From Acidobacteriota bacterium (GTDB lineage Bacteria; Acidobacteriota; Terriglobia; Bryobacterales; Bryobacteraceae): 64,000 nt of DNA. Shown piece by piece: positions 43,604 through 53,024 of the stretch; positions within the stretch are counted from its first letter, which is position 1; the number at the start of each line of letters is the position of its first letter. A model generated the notes under the pieces. That model worked only from the letters and a program-made list of their open reading frames with translations. It was not told the DNA's origin and made no database searches. Location of the stretch: positions 62,001 to 126,000 of the forward strand of contig JAFKEE010000037.1 in the NCBI GenBank assembly GCA_017307505.1, written 5' to 3'. Both the position numbers and the translations under genes were made by a program.

Positions 43604-45907
43604 ATGGGGGATTTGAAGCAGGCGAACCGCTTTCTTCAACTGGATACGCCTCTCGGGGAAGACCGGCTGCTGCTCAAGTCGTTCGAGGGTACCGAAGAGA
43701 TGTCCGGGCTGTTTCGCTATCAGCTCGAGATGGTCTCCGAGGAGAATGACCTGGATCTCGATCAACTTGTCGGCAAGCCGGTCAGCTTCGGCGTGCGGCT
43801 TCGGGACAAGAAAGAGTTCCGGTGGTGGAATGGGGTCGTCAGCAAGGCCTGGCACTATCCTGATGAGGACAGGTTGGTGCACTACGGCGCGGAGGTCGTG
43901 CCGTGGTTCTGGTTCCTCACCCGTTCCACCGACTGCTTCATCCGCCAGCGGATTGAGGTGAAAGACGTCCTCAAGGACGTCTTTCGCCGCTACGGCTTCA
44001 GCCAGTACTCAGATCAGGTCAAACGGCCACACACCCCGTGGCCCTATCTCACCCAATATCGGGAAACGCACTTTGCATTCCTCAGCCGGCTCATGGAGGA
44101 AGAAGGAATCTACTATTTCTTCCAGCATGAGAAGGGCAAGCACACGATGGTGTTTACGGACGACAACGCCGTGCATCAGCCCTGCCCGCACCAGTCGCGC
44201 ATGAAGTTTCAGACCAATCGGGGGCCTGGCATCTTCCATGCCGAGGACTCCATCTATCATTGGGAATTCCACAGCCAGTTCGAATCCGGAAAATATACCC
44301 ACGCGGAGTGGAATTTCCTGACCCCCGACATCAGCCTCAGTTCCGAGGTGCCCGCCAGGACCAGGAAGGCCGCGGTCAAGCAATACGAGATCTACGACTA
44401 CCCCGGCGAGTACGAAGAGCGTCCGGAAGGCGACAGTTGGGCCACCACGCGCATGGAAGAGCAGGAAGTCGACGACGAGTTCTGCAAGGGTTCCGGAGAC
44501 AGCCGCGCCCTGACGCCGGGCTTCAAGTTCGAACTCTTCGGACACGATCGTAAGGATCAGAACCGGCAGTATGTCATCACGGAGATCAAGCACAGTGCCG
44601 AGGAAGGCAGCTTCTTTGCCGGGGACCTCAACGGGCCGGGCCGCTATACCAATTCCTTCAAGTGCATTCCGGCCACCGTCCAATACCGCCCCAAACGCAA
44701 AACGCCCAAGCACATCATGCGCGGCGTCCAGACGGCAATTGTCGTCGGGCCCAGGCCGGAAGAGATCCATACCGATGAACACGGGCAGGTGAAAGTCCAG
44801 TTCCACTGGGATCGTGAACAAAACAAGAAGGACGAAGACCGCTCCTGTTTCATGCGGGTCGCCCAGCCTTGGGCCGGAAAGAACTGGGGCGGCATGTTCC
44901 TCCCGCGTGTCGGCCAGGAGGTGCTCGTGGACTTCCTGGAAGGCGATCCGGATCGTCCCATCATCGTCGGCCGCGTCTACAACGCAACCCAAAAGCCACC
45001 ATGGGAATTGCCCAGGAACAAAAACTGGAGCGGCTTTAAGTCCCGTTCCACCCGCGAAGGCACCGCCGACAACTACAACGAACTCCGCTTCGACGACACA
45101 AAAGGGAAGGAAGAGTTCCTCCTTCATGCCGAGCGTGACATGACCATCACGGTCGAACACGATACGAAGGAACACGTGGAGAACAATCGCTTCCTCACGG
45201 TCGATGGCATTCAGAGTGAGGAGGTCAAAAAGGACCTCCACTCTCACGTGGAAGGCGAGCGCCGCGAGCAGGTTGGGATGAATCTTTCTCTCACCGTGGG
45301 CGGGCAGGCGCATCAAAAGGCGGACAAGCTCTACACTCTCGAATCCGGCGGCGAGATCCATCTCAAGGCGAAAGGCCGAATCGTGTTGGATGCGGGGGCA
45401 GGCATCACCTTTCTGGGCCAGGGCGGCGCGTCATACATCGATGTCACACCGGCCGGGATTGTCATCCAGGGCCCGATGGTCTACCTTAATTGCGGAATGC
45501 CCAATGCGGGCCTCGGCATCCCCTCTATGCCCGAACTGCCCATCAAACCCGGAGATCTCATGCAGGGCGGCCTCACCGGGCTCACTGGCCCTCTGATCGG
45601 TGCTGCAACGGGAACTCTGGGCGGCCCGCTGAGTGGGGTCGCCGGGCTGGCTTCTCCCTCGGCTGGGTCGGCTCCTTCTCAACTGGGGGGAGCCAGAAGC
45701 GGACCCGCGGGCGGATCCACCGCTGCCCCTGCGGCAACCGCCCCCGCGAGTCCCTCGACCGGGTCAGCCGCCGCCGGCACGCCAGGCTCTCCGTCCGGAA
45801 CGGCCCCTGCTGGCGAGGTCTTTCTGCCTGCCGCTTCTCAGCCGGTTGCCCGCCCCGATCCCCGGCCCAGGTCTGCCTCGAAGGAGGGTGAAGACCCGGT
45901 GCGCTAG
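43604..45907 (+). CDS. vgrG: T6SS spike protein VgrG (TssI)
   Basis: The 767-residue VgrG has the gp27-like region (residues about 1-370; FLQLDTPLGEDRLLLKSFEG, LMEEEGIYYFFQHEKGKHTMVFTDD), the gp5 OB-fold region (VKVQFHWDRE, AQPWAGKNWGGMFLPRVGQEVLVDFLEGDPDRPIIVGRVYN) and beta-helical spike repeats to about residue 630. A tail of about 110 residues rich in Gly, Ala, Pro and Ser follows; no enzyme domain is visible in it. ATG 43604 is chosen, with GGAGG 8 bases before. No PAAR gene follows. Confidence 0.95.
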   Translation: MGDLKQANRFLQLDTPLGEDRLLLKSFEGTEEMSGLFRYQLEMVSEENDLDLDQLVGKPVSFGVRLRDKKEFRWWNGVVSKAWHYPDEDRLVHYGAEVVPWFWFLTRSTDCFIRQRIEVKDVLKDVFRRYGFSQYSDQVKRPHTPWPYLTQYRETHFAFLSRLMEEEGIYYFFQHEKGKHTMVFTDDNAVHQPCPHQSRMKFQTNRGPGIFHAEDSIYHWEFHSQFESGKYTHAEWNFLTPDISLSSEVPARTRKAAVKQYEIYDYPGEYEERPEGDSWATTRMEEQEVDDEFCKGSGDSRALTPGFKFELFGHDRKDQNRQYVITEIKHSAEEGSFFAGDLNGPGRYTNSFKCIPATVQYRPKRKTPKHIMRGVQTAIVVGPRPEEIHTDEHGQVKVQFHWDREQNKKDEDRSCFMRVAQPWAGKNWGGMFLPRVGQEVLVDFLEGDPDRPIIVGRVYNATQKPPWELPRNKNWSGFKSRSTREGTADNYNELRFDDTKGKEEFLLHAERDMTITVEHDTKEHVENNRFLTVDGIQSEEVKKDLHSHVEGERREQVGMNLSLTVGGQAHQKADKLYTLESGGEIHLKAKGRIVLDAGAGITFLGQGGASYIDVTPAGIVIQGPMVYLNCGMPNAGLGIPSMPELPIKPGDLMQGGLTGLTGPLIGAATGTLGGPLSGVAGLASPSAGSAPSQLGGARSGPAGGSTAAPAATAPASPSTGSAAAGTPGSPSGTAPAGEVFLPAASQPVARPDPRPRSASKEGEDPVR

Positions 45908-45922
45908 ATCCGCTAAACCGTA

Positions 45923-45954
45923 GGGGCGGAGATTCGTCACTGCTCCGCAACCCC
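45923..45954 (+). terminator. Hairpin downstream of vgrG
   Basis: GGGG and CGGAG (45923-45931) pair with CTCCG (45943-45947) and CCCC (45951-45954), with an 11-base loop and a 3-base bulge. It may mark the end of the T6SS transcript, though no T run follows. Confidence 0.4.
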
Positions 45955-45997
45955 ATCCGGCAGCTGTCCGTCCGACCAAATGGCTCCGCCAGTCACC

Positions 45998-46013
45998 CGG
46001 GGCCCTTGCCCCG
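45998..46013 (+). promoter_or_regulatory. Second hairpin between vgrG and the PEGA kinase
   Basis: CGGGGC (45998-46003) pairs with GCCCCG (46008-46013) around CCTT. The remaining 90 bases to the kinase start contain the ribosome binding site GGAGAGG (46092-46098) and presumably a promoter, but no convincing -35/-10 pair was seen. Confidence 0.35.
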
Positions 46014-46102
46014 CGCCGTGTGTGCGAGGTGGAAACACTGGAGATTACGCTGTAGATTGTTATGGTACTCTGACCGAATCCGTAACCTGAAGGAGAGGTG
46101 CG

Positions 46103-49100
46103 ATGCATCCCCCGGAGTCCGGCCGCTCCCGTTATGAATTGCGGGAAGTCCTCGGACGTGGCGGCATGGGCGTGGTCTACAAGGCGTACGACACCCTCAT
46201 GCACCGCGAGGTGGCCCTAAAAACCATTCTCGACGTTCAGAGCAAAGCAGCTCTTGACCTGTTCTACCGCGAGTGGGGCCTTCAGGCCTCGATTACGCAT
46301 CCGAACATCGCCGAGATTTACGACATTGGTGAGATGCAGCACGAAGGCGCGGTTCGCCCCTACTTCGTGATGCCTCTCCTGCCGGGCACTACGCTCTCCG
46401 AACTCATCCGGACCTCCAGCGGACGCCTCACCATCGATCGCGCCCTGGGCATGCTCGTCCAGGTCTGCCGGGGTCTCCAGGCCGCCCACGACCGCGGCCT
46501 GATTCACCGCGACCTGAAGCCGAGCAATGTCTTCGTCCTCGAGGACGACTCCGTCCGCATCATCGACTTCGGCATCGCTCACGTAGAAACCTCTGCCCAG
46601 ACCAGCATCCGCGGCACTCTCGCCTATATGGCGCCCGAGTTGCTCCAGATGAAACCGGCCAGCGTGGCCAGCGACATCTTCGCACTCGGTGTCCTGAGTT
46701 ACGAATCGCTCACCCGCCGCCGGCCCTTCGACGGAAACACCGACGCGGAACTCTCCCGCGCCCTGTTGTACGACAGCCCCGCGCCCATCTCGGAGCTTGT
46801 GCAGGGTGTGCCATTGAATGTCTCCCGCGCTATCCACAAGGCGATGGCCAAACAGCCCTGGCACCGCTACGCCAGCGCCCGTGAATACGGCGAAACCCTG
46901 ATTAAAGCCCAACGCGGTGAGCACATCGATTTCTTCGACTCCGCAAAGGTCCTGCCCCGCGTCGAGCGCGCCTCCCGTGCCTTCGAGCGCGGCGAATATC
47001 AGGTCGCCACCGAGATCCTCAACGAACTTGAATGCGAAGGCCACATCGAGCAGGAGATCCTGCTGCTACGCCGGCAGGTGGAGCAAACCCAGCGCCAGTT
47101 GACGGTCCGTGGTTTTCTCGATAGCGCCCGCCGCTTCACTGAGGAGGAAGAGTTTGCGCTCGCTCTGCGCAAAGTGCAGGAAGCGCTCGATCTCGACCCT
47201 GAGAATACCGACGCCCAGGCGCTGCGCAATGAAGTGGAGAAGCAGCGCCGGGCGAAGAAAATGGAGGAATGGGCCGCGCTGGCGAAGAAGCATCTCGAAA
47301 ACAATGCCTTCGCCCATGCCCGCACCGCCCTGCAAAGCCTGCTGGAACTCCGGCCCAATGAGCCCAGCGCGCTTGCCTTGCTGGCGGAGATCCAGCGTAA
47401 GGAACAGGAGTTCGAGAAGGTCCGGCAGGAAAAGAGCCGCCTCGTAGCCAGCGCCCGCGACGCCTGGCAGCGCGGTGAAGTCACCAGCGCCCTGAACAAC
47501 CTGGAGAAATGGGTAAACCTCGACGGCCAGGCGCCAGAAACCGATGCCGAGCGCATGCTTTCCCTGCAAAGCTTCTACAAGCAGGTGCGCGGTGAGCATG
47601 AAGCGCTCAAGAGTTCCTACGACAAAGCCCGGCAATTGCTGTCGGAAGGCGATCACGCCGGATCCCTCGCCATCTGCAACCAGTATCTGGCGAAGTATCC
47701 CGGCCACGCCCTCTTCCAGGCTTTGAAATTCGACGTCGACGAACGGCAGCGCCAGAACCTCTCCGCCTACATCGCGGAAACTGACCGTCGTGTCGACAAC
47801 GAACCCGATCTCGACCGTCGCGTAGCCATTCTTGAGGAGGCGCTCCGCCAGCATCCTGGCGAGAGCCACTTCGAGCGGGCCCTCAAGCTGACCCGGGATA
47901 AACGGGATCTCGTTTCCAGTGTGGCTTCCCGGGCCCGCCTCCACGAAGACGAGGGCCGATTCGGCGAAGCGCTGGATCAGTGGTCCGTCCTGCGGGCGAT
48001 CCACCCGTCGTTTCCCGGTCTGGAATACGAAATCGACCGCGTTCAGAAGCGCCGCGACGCCCAGGCCCGGGCGGATGCCCGCTCGGCTTGGATCCGCCAG
48101 ATCGACACTCACATCGAAGCTCGCGATTACGCCAAGGCGGCTGCCTCCGCCACCCAGGCGCTGGCGGAGTTTCCCGGCGACCCGGAACTCATCGAGCTCC
48201 GCAAAATGGCGGGCGAGAAACAGTCCCAGATTGGTCTCGCGATTTCCCTCCTCGATCAGGCCCGGGCGGCCGCCACGGAAGGGCAGGCGGATGCCGCGCT
48301 GGAGCTGCTTCGCAAGGCCTATCAGGCCGACTCGGGCAACCAGATGATCCGGTCCGCCCTCGTCAACACCCTCGCCCTCCAGGCCAAGACCGTTGCCGAG
48401 ACCGATCCCGGTGCCGCCGATGACCTCGTCGGTCAGATTCTTCAGATCGACCCCGGCCACACGATCGGTCTGAACCTACGCGCCTTGCGGTCCGACAAAA
48501 AGAAGGAAGAGTTTATTGCCTGGTGTACCGCGCAGGCTCGCAAGCTGCAGTCGGCCGGCGATCTGGACGGCGCCATCGTCATTGTCCAGGAGGGCTTGTC
48601 GAAATACCCGAACGACGCCCGCCTGAATCAGCTGTACACCACCCTGGATCGCAACCAGGGCGGCAGCCGCAAAGTCCCGTCTCCGCCGCCGTTGCCCGAT
48701 TCTGCGGCCACACCTCCGGGACCTTCTCATCCTCCCAGCGTCCCTCAACCCCCGACATGGGCGCCGCAGATGCATACCGAAGCCCCGACGGCGCAGCCAC
48801 CTGCCGCCGGACCCTCGTCCGGGCACACGGTCGTTCCTCCTCCGCCCGGTACGCCTGCGCCTCCACCTCCGTCGGTGAAGGTCCCGCCGCCGCCTCCGCC
48901 CTTACACGGATCCGCGGCTCCTTCTTCCACTCCGCCCACGGAACGTCCTTCCGGCGGGCATACCATCATCCCGCCCCCTCCCGCCGCACCACCCACCGTG
49001 CCGCCTTCGGGCCTGCCGTCTCAGGCTCCGCCGCCCCCTCCCGCCAAGCCGTCCTCGCTCGCGACGTTGGTGAATAGTTCCAGGACCATCCGCTATGGCC

Positions 49101-51055
49101 TCGTCGGTGCCGCTGCCCTGATCCTCATTGCCAGCGTTGTCGCCATTTTCAAGAAAGCCCAGCCGGAAGGACCCGTACTCGTCAAGGTCGAAGTCCGCAC
49201 AACACCCCAGGGCGCGAAGATCTCCATCAGCGACCAGGATCGCGGGACCTCCAATCTCAAACTGGATCTGCCGCCGGGCGAGTACCGCGCTGCCGCCGAG
49301 TTGGAGGGCTTTCAGCCTACGTTCAGCACGTTTACCGTTCGTCCCGGTGCGCCCATCGTTGTCGACCTGACGCTCCAGCCGTGGAAGCCCGCCGTCCGCA
49401 TCGTCAGCGAGGCGGAGGTAACTCAGGCCACCCTGTCGGGTCAGGCGATGAACCCCGGCGCCCCCGGCGAATACGCCGCTGATTCCCTGGGGGAAGGCGC
49501 CTACCAGTTGCGAATTGTATCCCCCAAGGGCGAAGTGAGCGCAGGAGTTCAGCTTTCGCCCCGCGCGGTTGCCACGCTTTCCGGTCCAATCCAGGTGAAG
49601 AATCTGGGGCTGATGCTCGTGAACCAATATCTTGACCGCGTGGTGATCTATTACAGCGATCCGGCCAGCAAGGTGAGTCTGGACGGCCAGCCCGCCCAGC
49701 CCGTACCTCTCGATGGTCTCTCCATCGCTGGCGTCAAACCCGGAGCCCACACCGTGAATGTGGAGGTCGGCACCACCACCCGCACGCTCACGTTCACCAT
49801 GGCCCAAACCCCCATCGTGCAGGCGTTCGTCCTTGGCAGGGCGGAAGCCGACATGGGTACCATCCTGGTCAAGACCGGTGAAGATAACGTGGGCGTTACC
49901 GTCAATGGCTACCCGCATTATCTGAAGACCCGCCAGGGACAGGTCCGGCTGGTGAGCATCAAACCGGGCAACTACAAGATCGGAATCTCCAAGGACGGGT
50001 TTGAAGTGCCGCCTCCGCAGGACATAGAGGTGAAGAAAGGCGCGGAAACCGTCGTCGACTTCAAGATGAAGCAGATTGCCAAACTCGCCACGGTGAAAAT
50101 CCAAGGCTCGCCTGGCGCTCAACTCTTCATCGACGGGCAGGCCGCCGGCTCCATGGCGCCCGATGGTACTTTCTCCGTGGACGTTTCTCCAGGCACTCAC
50201 ACCTTCGAACTGCACCGCGGAGCCGCAAAGTCCAAGCCCGTCAGCCGCGAATTCAAGCCCGGAGAAACCGCCCAGGTGGTAGTGGACCTCCCGGCCCAGC
50301 AGGCGAACGGTTCAGTTCGTTTCGAAATCACTCCGGCGGACGCCGCGCTCACTATCCGCCGCGCAAACGAACCCGAATCCCAGGCGAAGCCGGTCACCCA
50401 GAACCCGCTATCCCTACCCGAAGGCTCCTATATCGTCTTCGCCTCTTCGCCCAAGCACACCTCCTCGGTAGTAAACCTCAATGTCCAGAGTGGAGTGAGC
50501 CAAACGCTCACCCTCGCATTGCGCGGTTTGGATGATCGTCTGACGAAGAAAGCGGAGACCCATGGCATCGGCGACTTCGACGATCCCAACGGTTGGTCCA
50601 ACGAAGGCGAGTGGAATGTCCGGAAGGGCGGGAAATTTGTCACTTACCGGCTGCCTAACACGGCGGGTGTGTTCCAGTTCCAGATCCAGCAGCGCAAAGG
50701 CAAGCGTCTGCAATGGTTCCTGCACTATGCCGATGCCCGCAACCACGTCCTGTTCCGGCTGGACAAAACCAGCTTCTCGCGGGTTCTGGTGGCCAATGGC
50801 AAATCGACCGACCAGGCGAGAGTCGAGCACCATCTGCGGGATACCAACATCTTTGATGTGCGGATCACCGTCGATTCCGATCGAATCGTCCACGAATTGC
50901 GCAACGGCGACCGTTGGGTAGTTGTGGATTCCTACAGCGAGAAGGGAGTGGATCTGGCAGCGGGCAAGTTCGGCTTCTATGTCCCCGAGAGTCTCATCCC
51001 AGGGCACGATGAATACGGATTGAAGAAGTTTACGATGGTGACGAAACCGCGCTGA
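46103..51055 (+). CDS. Very large membrane Ser/Thr kinase with helical repeats and PEGA-like domains
   Basis: The 1650-residue protein has an intact kinase domain (residues about 11-275; Lys40, catalytic Asp137 in HRDLKPSN, Asp155 in DFG) and a long TPR/coiled-coil region (about 290-850). A Pro-rich linker (about 855-990) repeats GHT-[VI]-[VI]-PPPP at 907 and 952. One membrane helix (about 997-1017) is followed by about five PEGA-like beta domains (about 1029-1490). A C-terminal jelly-roll-like domain (about 1500-1650) ends the protein. The PEGA and jelly-roll parts should be outside the membrane. It is 195 bases downstream of vgrG on the same strand. By analogy with PpkA it could control T6SS firing, but no Fha or PppA partner is present. 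Confidence 0.9.
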   Translation: MHPPESGRSRYELREVLGRGGMGVVYKAYDTLMHREVALKTILDVQSKAALDLFYREWGLQASITHPNIAEIYDIGEMQHEGAVRPYFVMPLLPGTTLSELIRTSSGRLTIDRALGMLVQVCRGLQAAHDRGLIHRDLKPSNVFVLEDDSVRIIDFGIAHVETSAQTSIRGTLAYMAPELLQMKPASVASDIFALGVLSYESLTRRRPFDGNTDAELSRALLYDSPAPISELVQGVPLNVSRAIHKAMAKQPWHRYASAREYGETLIKAQRGEHIDFFDSAKVLPRVERASRAFERGEYQVATEILNELECEGHIEQEILLLRRQVEQTQRQLTVRGFLDSARRFTEEEEFALALRKVQEALDLDPENTDAQALRNEVEKQRRAKKMEEWAALAKKHLENNAFAHARTALQSLLELRPNEPSALALLAEIQRKEQEFEKVRQEKSRLVASARDAWQRGEVTSALNNLEKWVNLDGQAPETDAERMLSLQSFYKQVRGEHEALKSSYDKARQLLSEGDHAGSLAICNQYLAKYPGHALFQALKFDVDERQRQNLSAYIAETDRRVDNEPDLDRRVAILEEALRQHPGESHFERALKLTRDKRDLVSSVASRARLHEDEGRFGEALDQWSVLRAIHPSFPGLEYEIDRVQKRRDAQARADARSAWIRQIDTHIEARDYAKAAASATQALAEFPGDPELIELRKMAGEKQSQIGLAISLLDQARAAATEGQADAALELLRKAYQADSGNQMIRSALVNTLALQAKTVAETDPGAADDLVGQILQIDPGHTIGLNLRALRSDKKKEEFIAWCTAQARKLQSAGDLDGAIVIVQEGLSKYPNDARLNQLYTTLDRNQGGSRKVPSPPPLPDSAATPPGPSHPPSVPQPPTWAPQMHTEAPTAQPPAAGPSSGHTVVPPPPGTPAPPPPSVKVPPPPPPLHGSAAPSSTPPTERPSGGHTIIPPPPAAPPTVPPSGLPSQAPPPPPAKPSSLATLVNSSRTIRYGLVGAAALILIASVVAIFKKAQPEGPVLVKVEVRTTPQGAKISISDQDRGTSNLKLDLPPGEYRAAAELEGFQPTFSTFTVRPGAPIVVDLTLQPWKPAVRIVSEAEVTQATLSGQAMNPGAPGEYAADSLGEGAYQLRIVSPKGEVSAGVQLSPRAVATLSGPIQVKNLGLMLVNQYLDRVVIYYSDPASKVSLDGQPAQPVPLDGLSIAGVKPGAHTVNVEVGTTTRTLTFTMAQTPIVQAFVLGRAEADMGTILVKTGEDNVGVTVNGYPHYLKTRQGQVRLVSIKPGNYKIGISKDGFEVPPPQDIEVKKGAETVVDFKMKQIAKLATVKIQGSPGAQLFIDGQAAGSMAPDGTFSVDVSPGTHTFELHRGAAKSKPVSREFKPGETAQVVVDLPAQQANGSVRFEITPADAALTIRRANEPESQAKPVTQNPLSLPEGSYIVFASSPKHTSSVVNLNVQSGVSQTLTLALRGLDDRLTKKAETHGIGDFDDPNGWSNEGEWNVRKGGKFVTYRLPNTAGVFQFQIQQRKGKRLQWFLHYADARNHVLFRLDKTSFSRVLVANGKSTDQARVEHHLRDTNIFDVRITVDSDRIVHELRNGDRWVVVDSYSEKGVDLAAGKFGFYVPESLIPGHDEYGLKKFTMVTKPR

Positions 51056-51063
51056 GTGTCAGC

Positions 51064-51390
51064 CTAATCGGTTCCGCACGAGGCCGGGAATATCAGGCAC
51101 AACAGGCGGCGAGCCACGGGCAGTCGCTTGGCTTTCACCGCATGCCCGGCCATCTCGCTGTCCTGGATTTGTGCGCCGCTTTCCCTCATTCGGTTCAACA
51201 GTTTGCGGCCGGCATCATCCACTTCGGTCAGACCGGTAATATCCACGACTAGTTCCTTCTTGCCCAGAATGGACTGCGCCGTCTGCCAGCTGCACTCCAG
51301 TTGGCGCGTGGACCGCTCGTCGAGAGGTCCTCTGAGCTGAAAACGGAAACAGGCGCGTTCGTCGTGTTGGTAGATCGTCAACGCTTCCAT
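51064..51390 (-). CDS. STAS-domain protein
   Basis: The 108-residue protein has the pattern of a STAS domain (anti-sigma antagonist-like): FRFQLRGPLDERSTRQL, then LVVDITGLTEVDDAGRKLLNRMRESGA. The residue normally phosphorylated in SpoIIAA-type proteins is replaced around VDDAG, so switching by phosphorylation is doubtful. It ends 8 bases from the convergent kinase gene. Confidence 0.75.
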   Translation of the reverse strand: MEALTIYQHDERACFRFQLRGPLDERSTRQLECSWQTAQSILGKKELVVDITGLTEVDDAGRKLLNRMRESGAQIQDSEMAGHAVKAKRLPVARRLLCLIFPASCGTD

Positions 51391-51500
51391 GGTTCTTTAG
51401 ATTTAGACGCGTTCACATGGGAGGACGTTGCAATTCCTCATCGGATCCTTTTGACCTGCCTTCTCCATCAAGTCAGTGGGCTTTGGTGGGAGGAACGGCT

Positions 51501-53024
51501 CTATTCGATCGGACTCTCCAGCTCTTCGCTGGCGCTTGCCGTCAGCACAGGCTGTTCGCGGCGTTTCCAGTGGCTGATTCCCTGGTAGGCCAGATAGTAG
51601 AGATTCCCGCGAATGATGGCGTGGCGATTCTCGAGGACAAATCGCCGCAGAAGCCGCGCAGAGGGCCGAATCCGCTCCGGCGGAATCTGCGATGCGGCCG
51701 CGAGGTCTACTGTCGGCGTGCAGCTCTTGATCCGGACCACCGCCATCCGCCCGTCAGTCGAGATCCGGCCATAGGGCTCGTCGGAGAAATCCGGCCGGTC
51801 GATCAGGTCGCTATCCTCCACGCACCCGGCGAAACTCAGATCCTCCACCACCTTGCGGCGCTCCTTGTCGATGAAAGGATCAATGCGGTGAGTGTAGGAC
51901 ATGCCCGCGGCCCGAACCTTGATTCCAGTGTCGTGCGTGGCCGCGGCCACCCAAACTTCGCGGCCTTCATACTGGTCGGGCTGCTTCCAGACTCGGATAT
52001 GGTGCCGCTTGGCGATCGTATTCAGCGAGCGCTGAAAAACCAAGTCTGGCGGACGTCCCTGCAGTTGCAGCAGCGAGACCGGCGCCGTAGGGTACGCATC
52101 CTGGGTGGTCATGGCCCTGTAGCCGCGCAGAACCGTTTGCGGCGCCATGGTGTCGGCCGTGTACCAGCCTGATTTCTGGAAGGCTTGCTCCAGTTCTTCA
52201 CGAGAACCAACAAACAACAGATTCGTAATGTCAGCCGTCTTGCCGCTGGTGCCGCGCGTGGTGAGCAGCGGCTGGGCCGCCGCCAGCGATACGAGCTCAG
52301 CCGGTGGTGCAGGCAGTAGGGATGGCGGAACCGCGGGTAGGGGCTGGAATCTGGTCCTCGTGGTCAAGACAAGGTCGGCTCCCGCCGGCAGGTGGATCTC
52401 CGGCTCAGGAAACCGCACCAGCAGCATCCGCAATCCTGCAATCGCCGGAGCCATGGCGGGGTGGAAGTTCGATTGAAGCCAGGTGAAGTGCGCTATGCCG
52501 GAAAATCCGATGGAGGCCCGGCCGAACATGGAAAGATCCGGGCGGCGCCACATGCCCAACAGCAACCCGGGCGGCCCGCTGGTCGCCAGAATGCCCTTGA
52601 TGCGCCCGTTCTCCAGTACCTGCTCGCGCGCGTTATCCACCTCAGTCAATCGGGCGGAAAACGGCTGCTTCTCTCCGCCAGGTGGCTGCCACTGGAGGAA
52701 TTCCAGTTGCATGGAGGCCCGCTCATGGATGAAGCCCCGTCCGACTTTCGTTGTCTTTGCGACTCGCCCGTAAACGATGCTGTTGCGGGGCATCAGCATC
52801 CGGCCGTCCTGCTCCACCGGAGCGACAACAATCGCCTGGAACTCATCACCTGGCTTGGAGGAATAGGTAGAGAGCGGCGACAGCAGCCGGACTGTGACCA
52901 CGGTCCCTGAACTTGTCGGAAGAGTATTGAATGCGCGTGCGTTTGCTAGTTCCGGTGCCAACAGCAAAACCCAAACGCAAACAGCGGCGGCCCTGCAGGC
53001 CAGAACCATGAGAAAGCTAACCAC
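51501..53024 (-). CDS. Exported LssY_C-domain protein
   Basis: The product of about 507 residues has a signal peptide (about 1-27), a beta-rich region about residues 30-115 (GTVVTVRLLSPLSTYSS, then LMPRNSIVYGRV), a hydrophobic middle region, and a C-terminal LssY_C-type domain (about 260-420; DITNLLFVGSREELEQAF, RTVxxGYRAMTTQDAYPTAPVS, then EVWVAAATHDTGIKV). GTG 53024 is chosen: GGAGAA lies 6 bases upstream and it overlaps the PAP2 stop by 8 bases. In other bacteria PAP2 and LssY_C are often one protein. Its function is unknown. Confidence 0.78.
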   Translation of the reverse strand: MVSFLMVLACRAAAVCVWVLLLAPELANARAFNTLPTSSGTVVTVRLLSPLSTYSSKPGDEFQAIVVAPVEQDGRMLMPRNSIVYGRVAKTTKVGRGFIHERASMQLEFLQWQPPGGEKQPFSARLTEVDNAREQVLENGRIKGILATSGPPGLLLGMWRRPDLSMFGRASIGFSGIAHFTWLQSNFHPAMAPAIAGLRMLLVRFPEPEIHLPAGADLVLTTRTRFQPLPAVPPSLLPAPPAELVSLAAAQPLLTTRGTSGKTADITNLLFVGSREELEQAFQKSGWYTADTMAPQTVLRGYRAMTTQDAYPTAPVSLLQLQGRPPDLVFQRSLNTIAKRHHIRVWKQPDQYEGREVWVAAATHDTGIKVRAAGMSYTHRIDPFIDKERRKVVEDLSFAGCVEDSDLIDRPDFSDEPYGRISTDGRMAVVRIKSCTPTVDLAAASQIPPERIRPSARLLRRFVLENRHAIIRGNLYYLAYQGISHWKRREQPVLTASASEELESPIE

